Source of the DNA: Caulochytrium protostelioides
Lineage: Eukaryota; Chytridiomycota; Caulochytriomycetes; Caulochytriales; Caulochytriaceae
Length of the DNA: 64,000 nucleotides
Assembly: GCA_003615045.1 (NCBI GenBank)
Contig: ML014194.1
Span: 1 to 64,000, forward strand
Direction of reading: 5' to 3'
Shown here: in pieces, positions 13,605-23,224 of the stretch
How the letters are laid out: each line of letters starts with the position of its first letter
Position numbering within the stretch: the first letter of the stretch is position 1
Notes under the pieces: model-generated
What the model was told of the DNA's origin: nothing
The model's database searches: none
The model's input: only the letters and a program-made list of their open reading frames with translations
Position numbers and translations under genes: made by a program

Positions 13605-14231
13605 TTAGACGTCGGAGGGCCCGGGCGCATCCATGAATTCGTGGTAGACGCATCGCAGCCATCCGACCGCGAGCATGAGCGCGCTGCCGACAAGGAAGGT
13701 CTGGCCCATCAGCTTGGGCCCCATTGGCGACAGCACCGGGTTCTGCAGCCCGTTGTGCAGCGGGAACGTGGCGGCCCGCAGCGCCAGCCCGCTCACGCCG
13801 CCGGCAAGCGCGTTCGTCACGTGGGTTTGCGCATCATTCGGCGTGTGCCACACGAACGGGGGTGTCGCTACCGCCGAGGAGGTCTCCAAGCGCTCCGCAT
13901 CATACTCCCGCTTGGCCTCGTTCTTGCGCTGGGACTCGACGGCGAGCGTCAGACCCTCAAAGATCGTAAAGAAGATGGCGCCGCCCGCGGGGCCCTTGAG
14001 GCCGCGCTTGACGCGCTGCACGGCGTCTTGCGGCGGCCACTGGTAGGGGATCTCGGCCTTGATCTCCGGAAAGACGATCCGCGGGTCAGGCGTGAGGAAG
14101 CGCGTCGCGGCGCCCGCGAGGCTGCCGGCCAGCATCGCGCTCGCGGGGCCGCCGGGGAGCTGTGACCGTACGGTCTCGTACGTGCCTGCGAATCCCGCCG
14201 CGCTGGCGAGATACCACAGTGGCAGCGGCAT
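13605..14231 (-). CDS. Tim17/22/23-superfamily-like integral membrane protein
   Basis: A 208-residue protein with four moderately hydrophobic Gly/Ala-rich segments: AMLAGSLAGAATRFL, GPAGGAIFFTIFEGLTLAV, HVTNALAGGVSGLALRAATF and GQTFLVGSALMLAVGWLRCVY. The pattern GPAGGAIFxxIxE followed by an Arg, a loop, then NALAGGxSGLALR resembles the Tim17/Tim22/Tim23 fold (including NDUFA11 and TIMMDC1) found in the mitochondrial inner membrane. No cleavable presequence is evident, which also fits that superfamily. I cannot say which member it is; import subunit, complex I subunit or assembly factor are all open. No intron seen. Superfamily placement is inference from pattern, not a confirmed match. Confidence 0.6.
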   Translation of the reverse strand: MPLPLWYLASAAGFAGTYETVRSQLPGGPASAMLAGSLAGAATRFLTPDPRIVFPEIKAEIPYQWPPQDAVQRVKRGLKGPAGGAIFFTIFEGLTLAVESQRKNEAKREYDAERLETSSAVATPPFVWHTPNDAQTHVTNALAGGVSGLALRAATFPLHNGLQNPVLSPMGPKLMGQTFLVGSALMLAVGWLRCVYHEFMDAPGPSDV

Positions 14232-15071
14232 GGTGCCCAGAAGACGCTTGCAGCGCTAGTGGTCAGGTATGCGTCGGAGTTTTGCAGCGTCGACGTGGAA
14301 ACCGCAGGATCGCTGTCATCAAGCAAGGGGGTGACGCTTATAGTATCGAGGACACGCTGGAACCGGTGGATTGAAGGAATGACACGACGCAGCGGGCATC
14401 GCGAGGATTCGTCAGAAAGCCTGCGTCGCCATTGACTCAGCAAGGATCTCCCGCAGGGATCCGTGCGAGACAGTTTTCGTCGTCGTCGTTGGGCCTTCGC
14501 CGCGCAAAACTCCGCCGTCACTGCGACGTCGTCTAGTCTGTCCCGCGTTGGGGAGGCGGCGGGGCGGGTGTGGCGCGGGGGCAACGCCACCGCCGCCGCC
14601 GCCAGGTGGCCACGAGGGCGGCGCATGCATGCGGAGCGACCAGCCGGCCACGGCCACGCGGGCCATGGCCCAGCACGGCGGGTGGACCAAAGCACAGCGA
14701 TCTGCGAGCTCATTCATACGGGAGCACGCATGTCGCGCCCTCCCGCGCCGCGGCGATCCGCATCGTGCCACGCGCTCGCCCACGTGGCGAGCCAAGCCGG
14801 CGGCCCGAGCGCGGCCCGCGGAGTCGGACGATCTCGTGCGATCTGCCGCTCGCTCGCCTGCGCGCGATGCCGCTCTCGGCCGTCCTGTTTCCTCGGAGTC
14901 GACTGCCAGCATCCTCTCTCGCCCCCCGCTGTCCCCTGATCACGCCACGTGGGCCGGCGGTCTCGCGTGCCCTCCGGTAGCTTTGGCCTGGGTAGCTTTG
15001 GCGTCGACCCATCGCCGGGCTCCCCCGCCGCGCTTTGTCGCGTCGCGCCTCCCTTCGCCGTCCCTGCCGCC
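14232..15071. other. Divergent promoter region, Tim17-like gene / CASP golgin
   Basis: About 840 bp. Frames on both strands are Arg/Ala/Pro-rich, overlapping and without motifs. No RNA gene seen. Confidence 0.55.
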
Positions 15072-17348
15072 ATGGAGGCCGGCGACCGGGCCATCCAGGC
15101 CTGGCGGGCGGTCAACCTCAAGGCACTGCAGGTCGATCTGGACCAGCAGAGCGCGGACATCGTCAAGGCCCAGCAGGACGGCATCGAGAACCGCAAGCGG
15201 CTCGCCCAGCAGACGCGTGATTTCAAGAAAGTGCCGGACGACGAAAAGGTCGGCAACTTCCGGCCGCTGCTGAAGGCGTATCAGGTGGAGATCGATGCCG
15301 TCACCCAGCGATGCAAGGCCGTGGAGGCGGCCTTTCTGGACGTCTACCAGAAGCTGGGCAATGCGCCCGATCCCGTGTCGATGATCTCGGTGGTCCAGGA
15401 GCACGATGCCGCCACGGTGGCGCAGGCGCAGCAGCGGATTGCGGAGCTGGAAGCGCGCCACCAGCAGCTGCTCCAGCAGCAACAGCAGTCGCGCGCGACC
15501 GACGAGGTCGTGCAGAGCCTCAAGCAGCGGCTCGCGACGTATGAATCGAAGCTGGAAGTCATGGTCCAGGACGCGGTCACCCAGCGCGAAAAGGAACTCG
15601 CGGCCGCGGCCGAGGAGCGCGCGCAGATCCTCAAAGCGAACGAGCGCGAGTTGACGCGGGAGCTGGATCAGCACAAAGCGGCTTTGCTGCAGATGCAGCA
15701 GCGGCAGAGTCAGCTGGAGGACGAGCTGATCAAGGCGCAGCAGCACCAGCAGACCGCCGGGGGTCCCCTGGACGCCGCGCATGCCGCGGGGCAGCAGGAC
15801 GCCTCGGATATCAGCCTCATGCAGCTGAGTCTCGACGCCGCCCATGCCGAGATTGCCAAGCTCCAGACCGAGTTGGCGCAGCAAGCGCTGGCCAAGTCGG
15901 TGGAGGTGGAGACGGATCCGACGGCGGAGCAGTCGGCGCTCTCGGGCGAAGCGGTGGCGCAGCAACTGCAGACGCGGCTGGACGAGCAAGCGGCGGCGTT
16001 TGAGCAGCAGATGGCCGCGATGCAGCAGCACGTGGCGGCCACCGAGCAGCAGTGCGCGGTGCTCGCAGCGACGGTGGCGCAGCAGGCCGACTACGCTGCG
16101 ATCAAGGACGAGCTCCAGGTGTTCCGCCGGGTTGCCCTCGGCGAGGCCGACGACGCCGCCGCTGGCGCGGACCACGAGCACGACCTTGCGACGCGGCTGC
16201 TGGCGAAAAGCAAACGCCTCGAGAACGATCTGGCTCAGACCCGCGTGCAGATCATGCAGATGCAGGACGCCCTCACCACGCGCGAGACGGACGCCGCGCA
16301 GGCGGCCGAGACCCTTGCCCAGCAGACGGCGCGCATCACCCAGCTCGAGCGCGAGCTCGCCGCCTATGAAGCGCTGTCGGCGTCGCCGGCGATGGTGCCC
16401 GCTGCCGCCGGTCACGTCGCCGCGCGCCGCAAGCTCTCGACGCCCAACAAACCGCCGACCAACCACGCCGAAGTGATTATGAGTCTCTTGGGCTCACCGG
16501 GATCCGATGACATGGACGACATGGACCCGCTAGCGCCGTCCGTCGCCGCCGCCGCGACGGCCGCGACGCCAGACGTCATGTCGCCCCCGCAGCCGCAGGG
16601 ATCGATGCATGCGACCCCGCCGGCGACGGCGCCGTCGTCGATGGTACCGATGCTGATCCAGCAGCGCGACCGGTATAAGCAGCAGTGCACGGCGCTGAAC
16701 CAGCGCGTGCAGGACCTTGTGTCGTCCGAGGCCGACATCCGGCGGCAGCTCACGCAGCTCCAGGAAGACAACCACGGGCTCTTTGCAAAGCTCAAGTATG
16801 CGCAGAGTTTCAGCGAAGGCCGCGCGCGCCACGGCGAGGCCGCGGGTGATGTAGCTCTGCAGATCCACGCGTCGTCCACAAGCTACGATGCGGCGCCGTC
16901 GCATAGCCGCGGCGGCGGCGGCAAATACCAGGACTTCTATGAAGAGCGGCTCGACCCGTTCTCGCGGTTCCGGCAGCGGGAAAAAACACGCCGCATCGCG
17001 CAGATGCATCCGATCGAGAAAGTTATGTATGGCGCAGCGAATCTGATGTTGCGCTCGCGGCACATGCGCATGGCCGTCGTTGTGTATGTGGGCTTGCTGC
17101 ACTGCCTCGTGTTTGCCACGCTGTACCGCGTAGGATGGAACTCCCATGATCTCGTGAGTGAGAGTAAGTATCACGTATCCGTGCGATGACATGGCATCCC
17201 GCCCTCTCGCCGTGCTCCATCAGGATGATGCCTCAAGTCCCAGAAGCTGACCTCACCATTTCTGTCTTTTGTTCATGCTTGTTTTCGGTGTGCAGATCCT
17301 CTTCCCGAGCCTGGCGTTCTGGGAGATAGTATGGTGCAGCACCCCTGA
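15072..17348 (+). CDS. CASP/COY1-type Golgi coiled-coil protein (golgin)
   Basis: A tail-anchored golgin that tethers intra-Golgi retrograde vesicles. The start at 15072 (MEAGDRAIQAWRAVNL) matches the conserved N-terminus; the frame remains open upstream to 14949 but that part looks untranslated. Long Gln/Glu/Ala coiled coils follow to about residue 500. The conserved CASP_C region has QQRDRYKQQCTALNQRVQDL, EDNHGLFAKLKYAQSF, then YEERLDPFSRFRQREKTRR and NLMLRSRHMRMAVVVYVGLL, where the last part is the membrane anchor. I splice 15072-17163 to 17296-17348 (donor GTAAGT at 17164, acceptor GTGCAG), giving 714 residues ending in an acidic/Pro tail; a GTGAGT donor at 17154 is an alternative. The final few residues are therefore uncertain. 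Confidence 0.9.
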
Positions 17349-18254
17349 GCTCATGATCCACCATTCGTGCCTTGCTCATCATGCTGTAAATAGAATCGAT
17401 TCTTCTTTTCAGGGTTCGACCCTTGCATGCGGCACAGCGATCTCGCTCCGGCCCAATACACATCATTGCAGAGAGCCCACTTCAAGGGTCACGGCTGTAT
17501 TAATGCTCATCCCGAGAGCTGTATTAATCGTGCTGGAAAACATCTTAGAAACCGATATCGATGCACAGGCATCTACGTCTCTGTTAGTCTCTGTGTATCT
17601 CTGGATTGATGGTTCTGGTCGAGTTGCTCTAAGTCATCGGAATCCGCGAGGCTCAAGGAAAGCTCGCGCCCTTCGGGGCCGACCTGACCGGAGCGGGCCT
17701 CCGCCAAGCCAAGCCAAGCCAAGCTTTCGATCCGATCCCCTGACCGCCCCGAAGGGTGAAAACCATGTGGACCGCGAGCCCAACGCCCGTGCAGGGCTCC
17801 CCGCGCCACGAAACGAGTGGTGCCTTGTCGGACATCACTCCCGAACCATCCGACGCCATCGCGATACTTGGCCTCACGATGCAGACGACGCGATGGCTGA
17901 TATCGGATCGCTGGATAGATGCGCCGCTGACGGCTGCTTGACTGGATACCACCCACGCAGGCGACGACCGTCTCGCCCTGAATTCACCCTCGCGACGCTG
18001 CCGGAACCACGGCGAAGTGTGACACCACCTGCCACGGCACCAGCGACGCGCTTTTTTCTCTCTCTCCGTGGTCGCTCACCCACGACGGCCTCGTCGACCA
18101 CGTCTGCCGCATACTCTTGCAGCCCGACGACTTGCCCGCTCCGGCCTCCGCTCCGCCGCCCGTCCACCCGACGCGCGACGCCAGCGACGGCTGACCCGGT
18201 GCCTTCCCCGCTCCCCTGCCGCGCATCAACGCCGGCAGCCTGCCGCGTCCGCGC
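17349..18254. other. Intergenic region upstream of NOT2
   Basis: About 900 bp between two plus-strand genes, less GC-rich at its left side. It contains a CCAAG pentamer repeat at 17703-17723. No supportable gene, though open frames exist. Confidence 0.55.
17703..17723. repeat. CCAAG pentamer microsatellite
   Basis: Four tandem CCAAG units upstream of the NOT2 gene. Confidence 0.8.
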
Positions 18255-19985
18255 ATGGCATACGCCCACATCGGCGACTTCCCGCCATTAGGCGCTGGCG
18301 GATATCATCCTGACGACCCGTACCGTCCGCCGCCAGCGACGCAGGCCGCGGGCGACCCCCTCGGCGGCGGCGGCGGCGGCATGTCGTTTTCGGCGATTGC
18401 CAACGGCGTGAACCACGGGTTCCGTGCCCACGGCGGCGGCCTCAACGGCGCTGGCACGGGCGGCGGAGATGATCCGTCGGAACGGCACGGCGAGAGTGGT
18501 GGTGGCGGCGGCGGCGGCGGCAGCGCCGTCGTCGTCGACCCGGCCGACTTTGCCGCGTTCGACGACGGCTACGGCGCACGGATCGCCCATGCCGGTGGCC
18601 GGCTCGACTACGGCGCGCGCCCGGGGGCCGGCGCCGGGTTCAGCATGGCCCAGCCGCCGCCCCTCTACGCGAAACAACCACAACCGCCGCAGCCGCAGCC
18701 GCCGCAGCCGCAGCAGGGGCAGCCGTCCTACCGCTTGATGCAGCCGCGGGCGGCCTTCGACGGGCCCTACCCATCACGGGACGCGCCGAAGGGCGGCGCG
18801 TTCGACCACGCGTTCAACGAGGGCCCGATCGGCGGTCACGTCATCCGCGGCGGCGCGGGCGGCGCGGCCACGCCGGCCGTGCTCCGGAACGCCGGCGCTA
18901 CCGGCGGCGGCGCGCGCCCCCACGGCTATGACGGCGGGCCCGGCGGGCCCAGCGACCCGGCGCTCGGCATGGACAGCCATGGCGGGCACGACGGCGCCTT
19001 GCCCGACGGCCCCTTCCCGAACGCCCTCAGCAAGCTCTCGTATGCGCTGGGGTTCCGCGGCGGCGCACGGCCCGGCGAGGACGCGGGCGGCGTCGCGCCC
19101 GGGTTCTCGGGCCACGTGGCGACGCCGCCGTGGGGCGCGGCGAACCCCAGCCCGCTGCACCGGGACGACCCGTCGGCTGCAGCGGCGGCGGCCGCCAACG
19201 CCGCGCATGCGGGCGCAGCGTCCACGGCGGCGGCGGCCGCCGCCGCCGCATCGGCGGCGGGCGCGTCGCTGCGCGATCTGGACCAGGATCTGGATCTAGC
19301 CATCAAGAACAAGGACGCGTGGGGCCTCATGGGCCTGGTCGAGGTGATGCGGGCGACGGACGCGGATGCGATGCTGCTGTCGCGCGGGTGCGACCTGACG
19401 GCGCTCGGGCTGAATTTGAACGCGCCGGCGCCGCTGTATCCGGAGCTGATGACGCCGTTTGGAAACGACCCGTCGCTCGGCGCCGCGCCGTCGTTCACGA
19501 CGCCGCCGTTCTACCGGATGCCGCGGCCGCTGCCGCCGGCGCTGAGCAAGCTGCCGCTCTTCAGCGACGAGACGCTCTTCTACATCTTCTACACGCTGCC
19601 GCGGGAGCGACTCCAGGAGGCCGCCGCGCAGGAGCTCTACCGCCGCGCATGGCGCTTCCACAAAGAGCTGAAGGTGTGGATGACACCCGACGAGCAAGCG
19701 CCGCCCGTCAAGGGCAACGGCTACGAGCGCGGCATGTTCATATGCTTCGATCCCACCGTCTGGGCGAAGGTCCGCAAGGAGGGCACGCTCTACTACGACC
19801 AGCTCGAGCAGCGCAAACAGATGGGCGGCATCGCCTCGCTATTCATCGACGATGATGCCGCCGCCGCGACGAGCGCCACGGGCGCCGCCCCGGGCGGGGC
19901 GTCGGACGACGCGGCCGCGGGCGGCTCGACGGCGCGGGCCATGGACGCCGGGCTCGCCGACAGCGATCCGCTCGCCTCGTCATGA
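18255..19985 (+). CDS. NOT2: CCR4-NOT complex subunit 2 (NOT2/CNOT2)
   Basis: A scaffold subunit of the CCR4-NOT deadenylase that pairs with NOT3/5 and docks on NOT1, acting in mRNA decay and transcription control. A single exon of 576 residues. The first 330 residues are low-complexity Gly/Pro/Ala/Gln. The conserved part starts with KDAWGLMGLVEVMRATDAD and DLTALGLNLNAPAPLYPE (the NOT1-anchor region with the family's D-L-T-x-L-G-L-N-L-N signature). It continues with LPLFSDETLFYIFYTLPRER and ELYRRAWRFHKELKVWMTPD, then YERGMFICFDPTVWAKVRKE and YDQLEQRK of the NOT-box. An Ala/Asp-rich tail of about 50 residues follows. It converges on the next gene with 101 bp between stops. Confidence 0.95.
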   Translation: MAYAHIGDFPPLGAGGYHPDDPYRPPPATQAAGDPLGGGGGGMSFSAIANGVNHGFRAHGGGLNGAGTGGGDDPSERHGESGGGGGGGGSAVVVDPADFAAFDDGYGARIAHAGGRLDYGARPGAGAGFSMAQPPPLYAKQPQPPQPQPPQPQQGQPSYRLMQPRAAFDGPYPSRDAPKGGAFDHAFNEGPIGGHVIRGGAGGAATPAVLRNAGATGGGARPHGYDGGPGGPSDPALGMDSHGGHDGALPDGPFPNALSKLSYALGFRGGARPGEDAGGVAPGFSGHVATPPWGAANPSPLHRDDPSAAAAAAANAAHAGAASTAAAAAAAASAAGASLRDLDQDLDLAIKNKDAWGLMGLVEVMRATDADAMLLSRGCDLTALGLNLNAPAPLYPELMTPFGNDPSLGAAPSFTTPPFYRMPRPLPPALSKLPLFSDETLFYIFYTLPRERLQEAAAQELYRRAWRFHKELKVWMTPDEQAPPVKGNGYERGMFICFDPTVWAKVRKEGTLYYDQLEQRKQMGGIASLFIDDDAAAATSATGAAPGGASDDAAAGGSTARAMDAGLADSDPLASS

Positions 19986-20086
19986 GGCCTGCGTGCTTAT
20001 TTCTTCCCTCCCGCCTTCTTCCCTCCCCCCCTTACTTTCTGACATGGCTTCATTCACGCTTCGGCGCATCCAGCACGTCTTTCATA

Positions 20087-20597
20087 CTACACATCCGGCG
20101 GACCCGCGGCGGCGCTGAGCTGGGCGGGGACGGCAGCGGCGGCGACGGCGAGCGACGGCGAGGGGGCCGGGCTTCCTTCGGCAAGGCCGATGGCAGAACC
20201 ATCGGCGACGCCGTCGGCGGCGAGCGGCCCCGCGGCCCCGCTCGTGGCGTGGAGCTCCGTGAAGGGCGGCGGCGGCGAGAGGGGCGTGGCGGTGAGCGCG
20301 TGCGGCGATCGGAGGGGGCCGTGGGTCGCACCGTCGTCCGTGTCGGCCGGGGGCGCCGCTTCACGGGGCCCGCCGCGACGGCCCTGTGGACTTGATTCCC
20401 GCGGCGGCGGCGAGGGCGAGGGCGAGGGCGAGGGTCGCGGGAGGGGCGGCATGGCCGACGGGTCCCGCGGCGAGGCGGCGTGCTGCGCCATCGCGCGGGA
20501 GAGCGGGATGGATTCGCCGAGCTCGCTGCTGTGGTCGCTGGCGACGCTGAGCGCGTCGTCCATGAAGAGGACTTCTTGCTGCAGCGAGGTCGCGAGG

Positions 20598-20633
<36 letters not shown>

Positions 20634-21502
20634 GACGGGTCGCCGCGGTCGCGGTCGAGGCCGAAGACGCGGCGCTGCTGGCGCAGGAGTTCATACTCTT
20701 CGCGCGAGAAGCCGGCGGTCGGGAACTCCGGGGGACGCCCGCCGTTCTCGGGAGGGTCGATGTCGACGCCCGGCGGGCGGTACCGCGGGAGTGGGTCGGT
20801 ATGACCCGGGTCGTCGGGATGGGTCCCGTCGTGTTCGCAGACGGCGGGGCGCTCCGGGAGGCAGCCCCAGACGGTGGGCGCAGCCTTGTACGCGAGGGCG
20901 ACAAAGCTCTGCTCGTCGGTGGCCATGTAGCCGCAGGGGCGGCCGCGGTGGATGACGGCGATCTCGTGGTTCTTGTAGCGCTCGATGCGCATGATGAGGA
21001 ACCCGAGGGCCGTGAGCCAGAGCGCGTAGACGGTGTTGAGCGCCGTGTCGAGCGCGGAGCCGCTGGGCACCGGCAGGACGGGCGGGTCGTAGATGGCGGT
21101 GGTGAGCGCGAAGGCGCCGAGGACCGCGAGCCAGTCGCGCAGCCCGCGGACCCACCACGGCAGCGCGCGGCCGCCGGCCCAGACAATGAGCAGGTAGTAC
21201 CAGAGCTCGTCGCCGCCGCGGTCGTGGGTGAGCGGCGACGTGGCGAGCGGGCTCGGGCTGCGGTGCAGGCGGAAGGCAGCGGCGCCGCCGGCCGAGCGGA
21301 GCAGCGTGTAGAGGAACCCGAGCACGAGCGTCGGCGTGACGTTGCCCGTGATGGTCGCCGTGAGGAAGGCGAACGCCCCGATCCAAAAGCCCAGGACGAC
21401 GCGGCGCACAAAGCACAGCGGCTGCGGCGGGTTGCAGCGCACCAGGTCATAGAAGTAGAGCCAGCCCAGGAGCTCGACCCGGATCATGCGCTCGCCGGCC
21501 AT
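20087..21502 (-). CDS. Multipass membrane protein with long proline-rich cytosolic tail, unknown family
   Basis: 471 residues, not recognised. The N-terminal half (residues about 25-190) has four or five hydrophobic segments, including VVLGFWIGAFAFLTATITG, TPTLVLGFLYTLLR, DELWYYLLIVWAGG, WLAVLGAFALTTAIY and TVYALWLTALGFLIMR. A globular stretch with HEIAVIHRGRPCGYMA and FSREEYELLRQQRR comes next. The last 200 residues are Pro/Ser/Ala-rich and disordered, with a run of about 14 prolines. No signal peptide is obvious; ATG at 21487 is an alternative start, five codons in. Continuous frame, membrane periodicity and position between convergent and divergent neighbours support it being real. No function is claimed. 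Confidence 0.7.
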
Positions 21503-22656
21503 GGCGCGGCACGGCGGGACGCGGCGAGGCGCGTCCTTGAGCGCTGCTCAAAGGGGCCGCGATGCAGGATTCGGTGGGTGTACCAGGAGTTCCGGGACAT
21601 GCGGGATGCGGAGGAGTTGCCAGGATGCGCTGACCGCCGTGATCGCGCGGCAGAGGAACGCGGCCGTGGCCGTTGGCGACGAGCGGATGGACGAAGCGTC
21701 GACGGGACCACCGGTAACGCTGCGGCCGCGGCTGCGGTCGTCCTGGCCCCGCTCGGCGCGCCTGAGCCGCCGGCGGCGGATCCCTCGCGATGGCGGCGGC
21801 GGGACCGCCGCTTTGACGACGCGACGGGAGTGGCCGGATGGATCATCCGCGCGATCGCCGCGGCCGGCCATGAGTAGCGGTGGCCACGAGCCGCGGTGGC
21901 CACGAGCCGCGGCGGTGAGCGGCAGCGGTGGCGATGTGCGGCGGCGGCGGTGGCGGGCGCCGAAGGCGAAGGCGGCGCGCGGTGCCCCTTCCCGTCATGG
22001 CCACGAGGGTGTTCTTTCTCTGGGCCAAAGCCCTCGCACACCTCCGGCGGATCCACATCGAACGATCAAGACAAGACCAGACATCCTGATGCGGATGAGC
22101 GATGGCCGTATGATAAAAGAACCTGCGACAACGTCGCTTGATGCTGCAGGCGGATCCCATCCGTCCCTGTCAGCGCGACGCTGCGGCTGCCATGGCTGTC
22201 GACGTCGGTCGCTCATCGTCGGTGGCCGGTCGTCCACGGAGACGACGCAAGGACTGGCGCGCTACCATCGCCGCGGCACCGCGCATGCTGCCAGGGATCT
22301 GCGCGACGCCAGAGGACCATCGCGGCGTCGCGCCGATCCCACGGCGATGCCGAAGGCTGCCACGCGTCCGTGGCGGCGTGAGTGCACGGCGGCGGCGAGG
22401 CCCCTCGGCGATGCCGGGCCCACGACGACCCCGCGGGAGGCGGCCCTCGGCCGACTCAGCCACACGGAAGTCCGACGCCGTCCCGCCGACGCGCCGCCAT
22501 GGCGGCCGTCGCCGTCCCCAAGGCCCGCACCAGCGCCATGCTCGGCGGTCGGCGCCGCCGTCGGCGCCGTCAGCGGCCGCCGGGCCCTGCGCAGCAGCCA
22601 ACGCCGCCGTCCTTCATGTCGAGTGCACGCGCGCTCCGCCGCTGCCGCACCGCGTC

Positions 22657-22705
22657 GCGTGGGATGGCGTCGCGTTGGATGGCGTTGCGTTGGATGGCAT
22701 CGCAT
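22657..22705. repeat. 15-bp imperfect tandem repeat
   Basis: About three copies of GCGTTGGATGGCGTT-like units in the promoter region of the SUMO ligase gene. Confidence 0.7.
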
Positions 22706-22815
22706 CATACCGTAGCGTATCGCATCGCCTCGCATTCCGCCGCGCCACAGAGACCGACGGCCAGGCGCCAGACTCGCCTGATCCGCGGTGAGCGCCTGCA
22801 CGGTCTGAAGCGCTC

Positions 22816-22842
22816 CACGTGCCACGTGCCACGTGCCACGTG
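22816..22842. promoter_or_regulatory. Array of four E-boxes (CACGTG) at 7-bp spacing
   Basis: CACGTG occurs at 22816-22821, 22823-22828, 22830-22835 and 22837-22842, as a tandem CCACGTG unit. CACGTG is the core site for bHLH factors such as Pho4 or Cbf1 in fungi. It lies 380 bp upstream of the SUMO-ligase ATG. Regulatory role is inferred; it may also be a simple microsatellite. Confidence 0.55.
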
Positions 22843-23180
22843 CACGCCTCTTCCTCTCATTCGACGCACCCGACGGCCGCCATCGGTGCTGCTGCGCGAC
22901 CCTGACGCCGGTGACGAGGCGCCACCGACCCGCCTGGCCGACGTAGACCCCTGACGCCATCGCTGACGCCGCTGCCACGGACGCTGTCGCTACCAACCGC
23001 TCCTGACGCTCCTGGCGCCGCCATCGCCGCTGCTACGGAGACCTCCGGCCGAGACCGCGGGCCCAGTCGCGGGCCCAAGCATCGACCCCACCCGATCGCC
23101 CGCGCCCATCGTTCGGAGCCCGTCGTGGTGCGCCGCGGCCGCGTGACGGTCCGCAAGCCTTCCCCCAACGCTGCCGTCGA

Positions 23181-23212
<32 letters not shown>

Positions 23213-23224
23213 CCGCGCGCCACG

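Larger units (their letters stand above)
21503..23224. other. 1.7 kb divergent promoter region
   Basis: Lies between the unknown membrane protein gene and the SUMO-ligase gene. It contains a 15-bp tandem repeat (22657-22705) and four evenly spaced CACGTG boxes (22816-22842). Reading frames here are Arg/Ala-rich and have no family features. Confidence 0.6.

Noticed and set aside
14940-16466. 508-codon minus-strand frame opposite the golgin
   Set aside because: Leu/Arg/His periodicity mirrors the Gln/Glu coiled coil on the other strand.
17154-17189. Read-through C-terminus of the golgin (LVSESKYHVSVR)
   Set aside because: It crosses two good 5' splice sites, and a strong acceptor at 17295 gives a plausible short final exon; kept only as an alternative.
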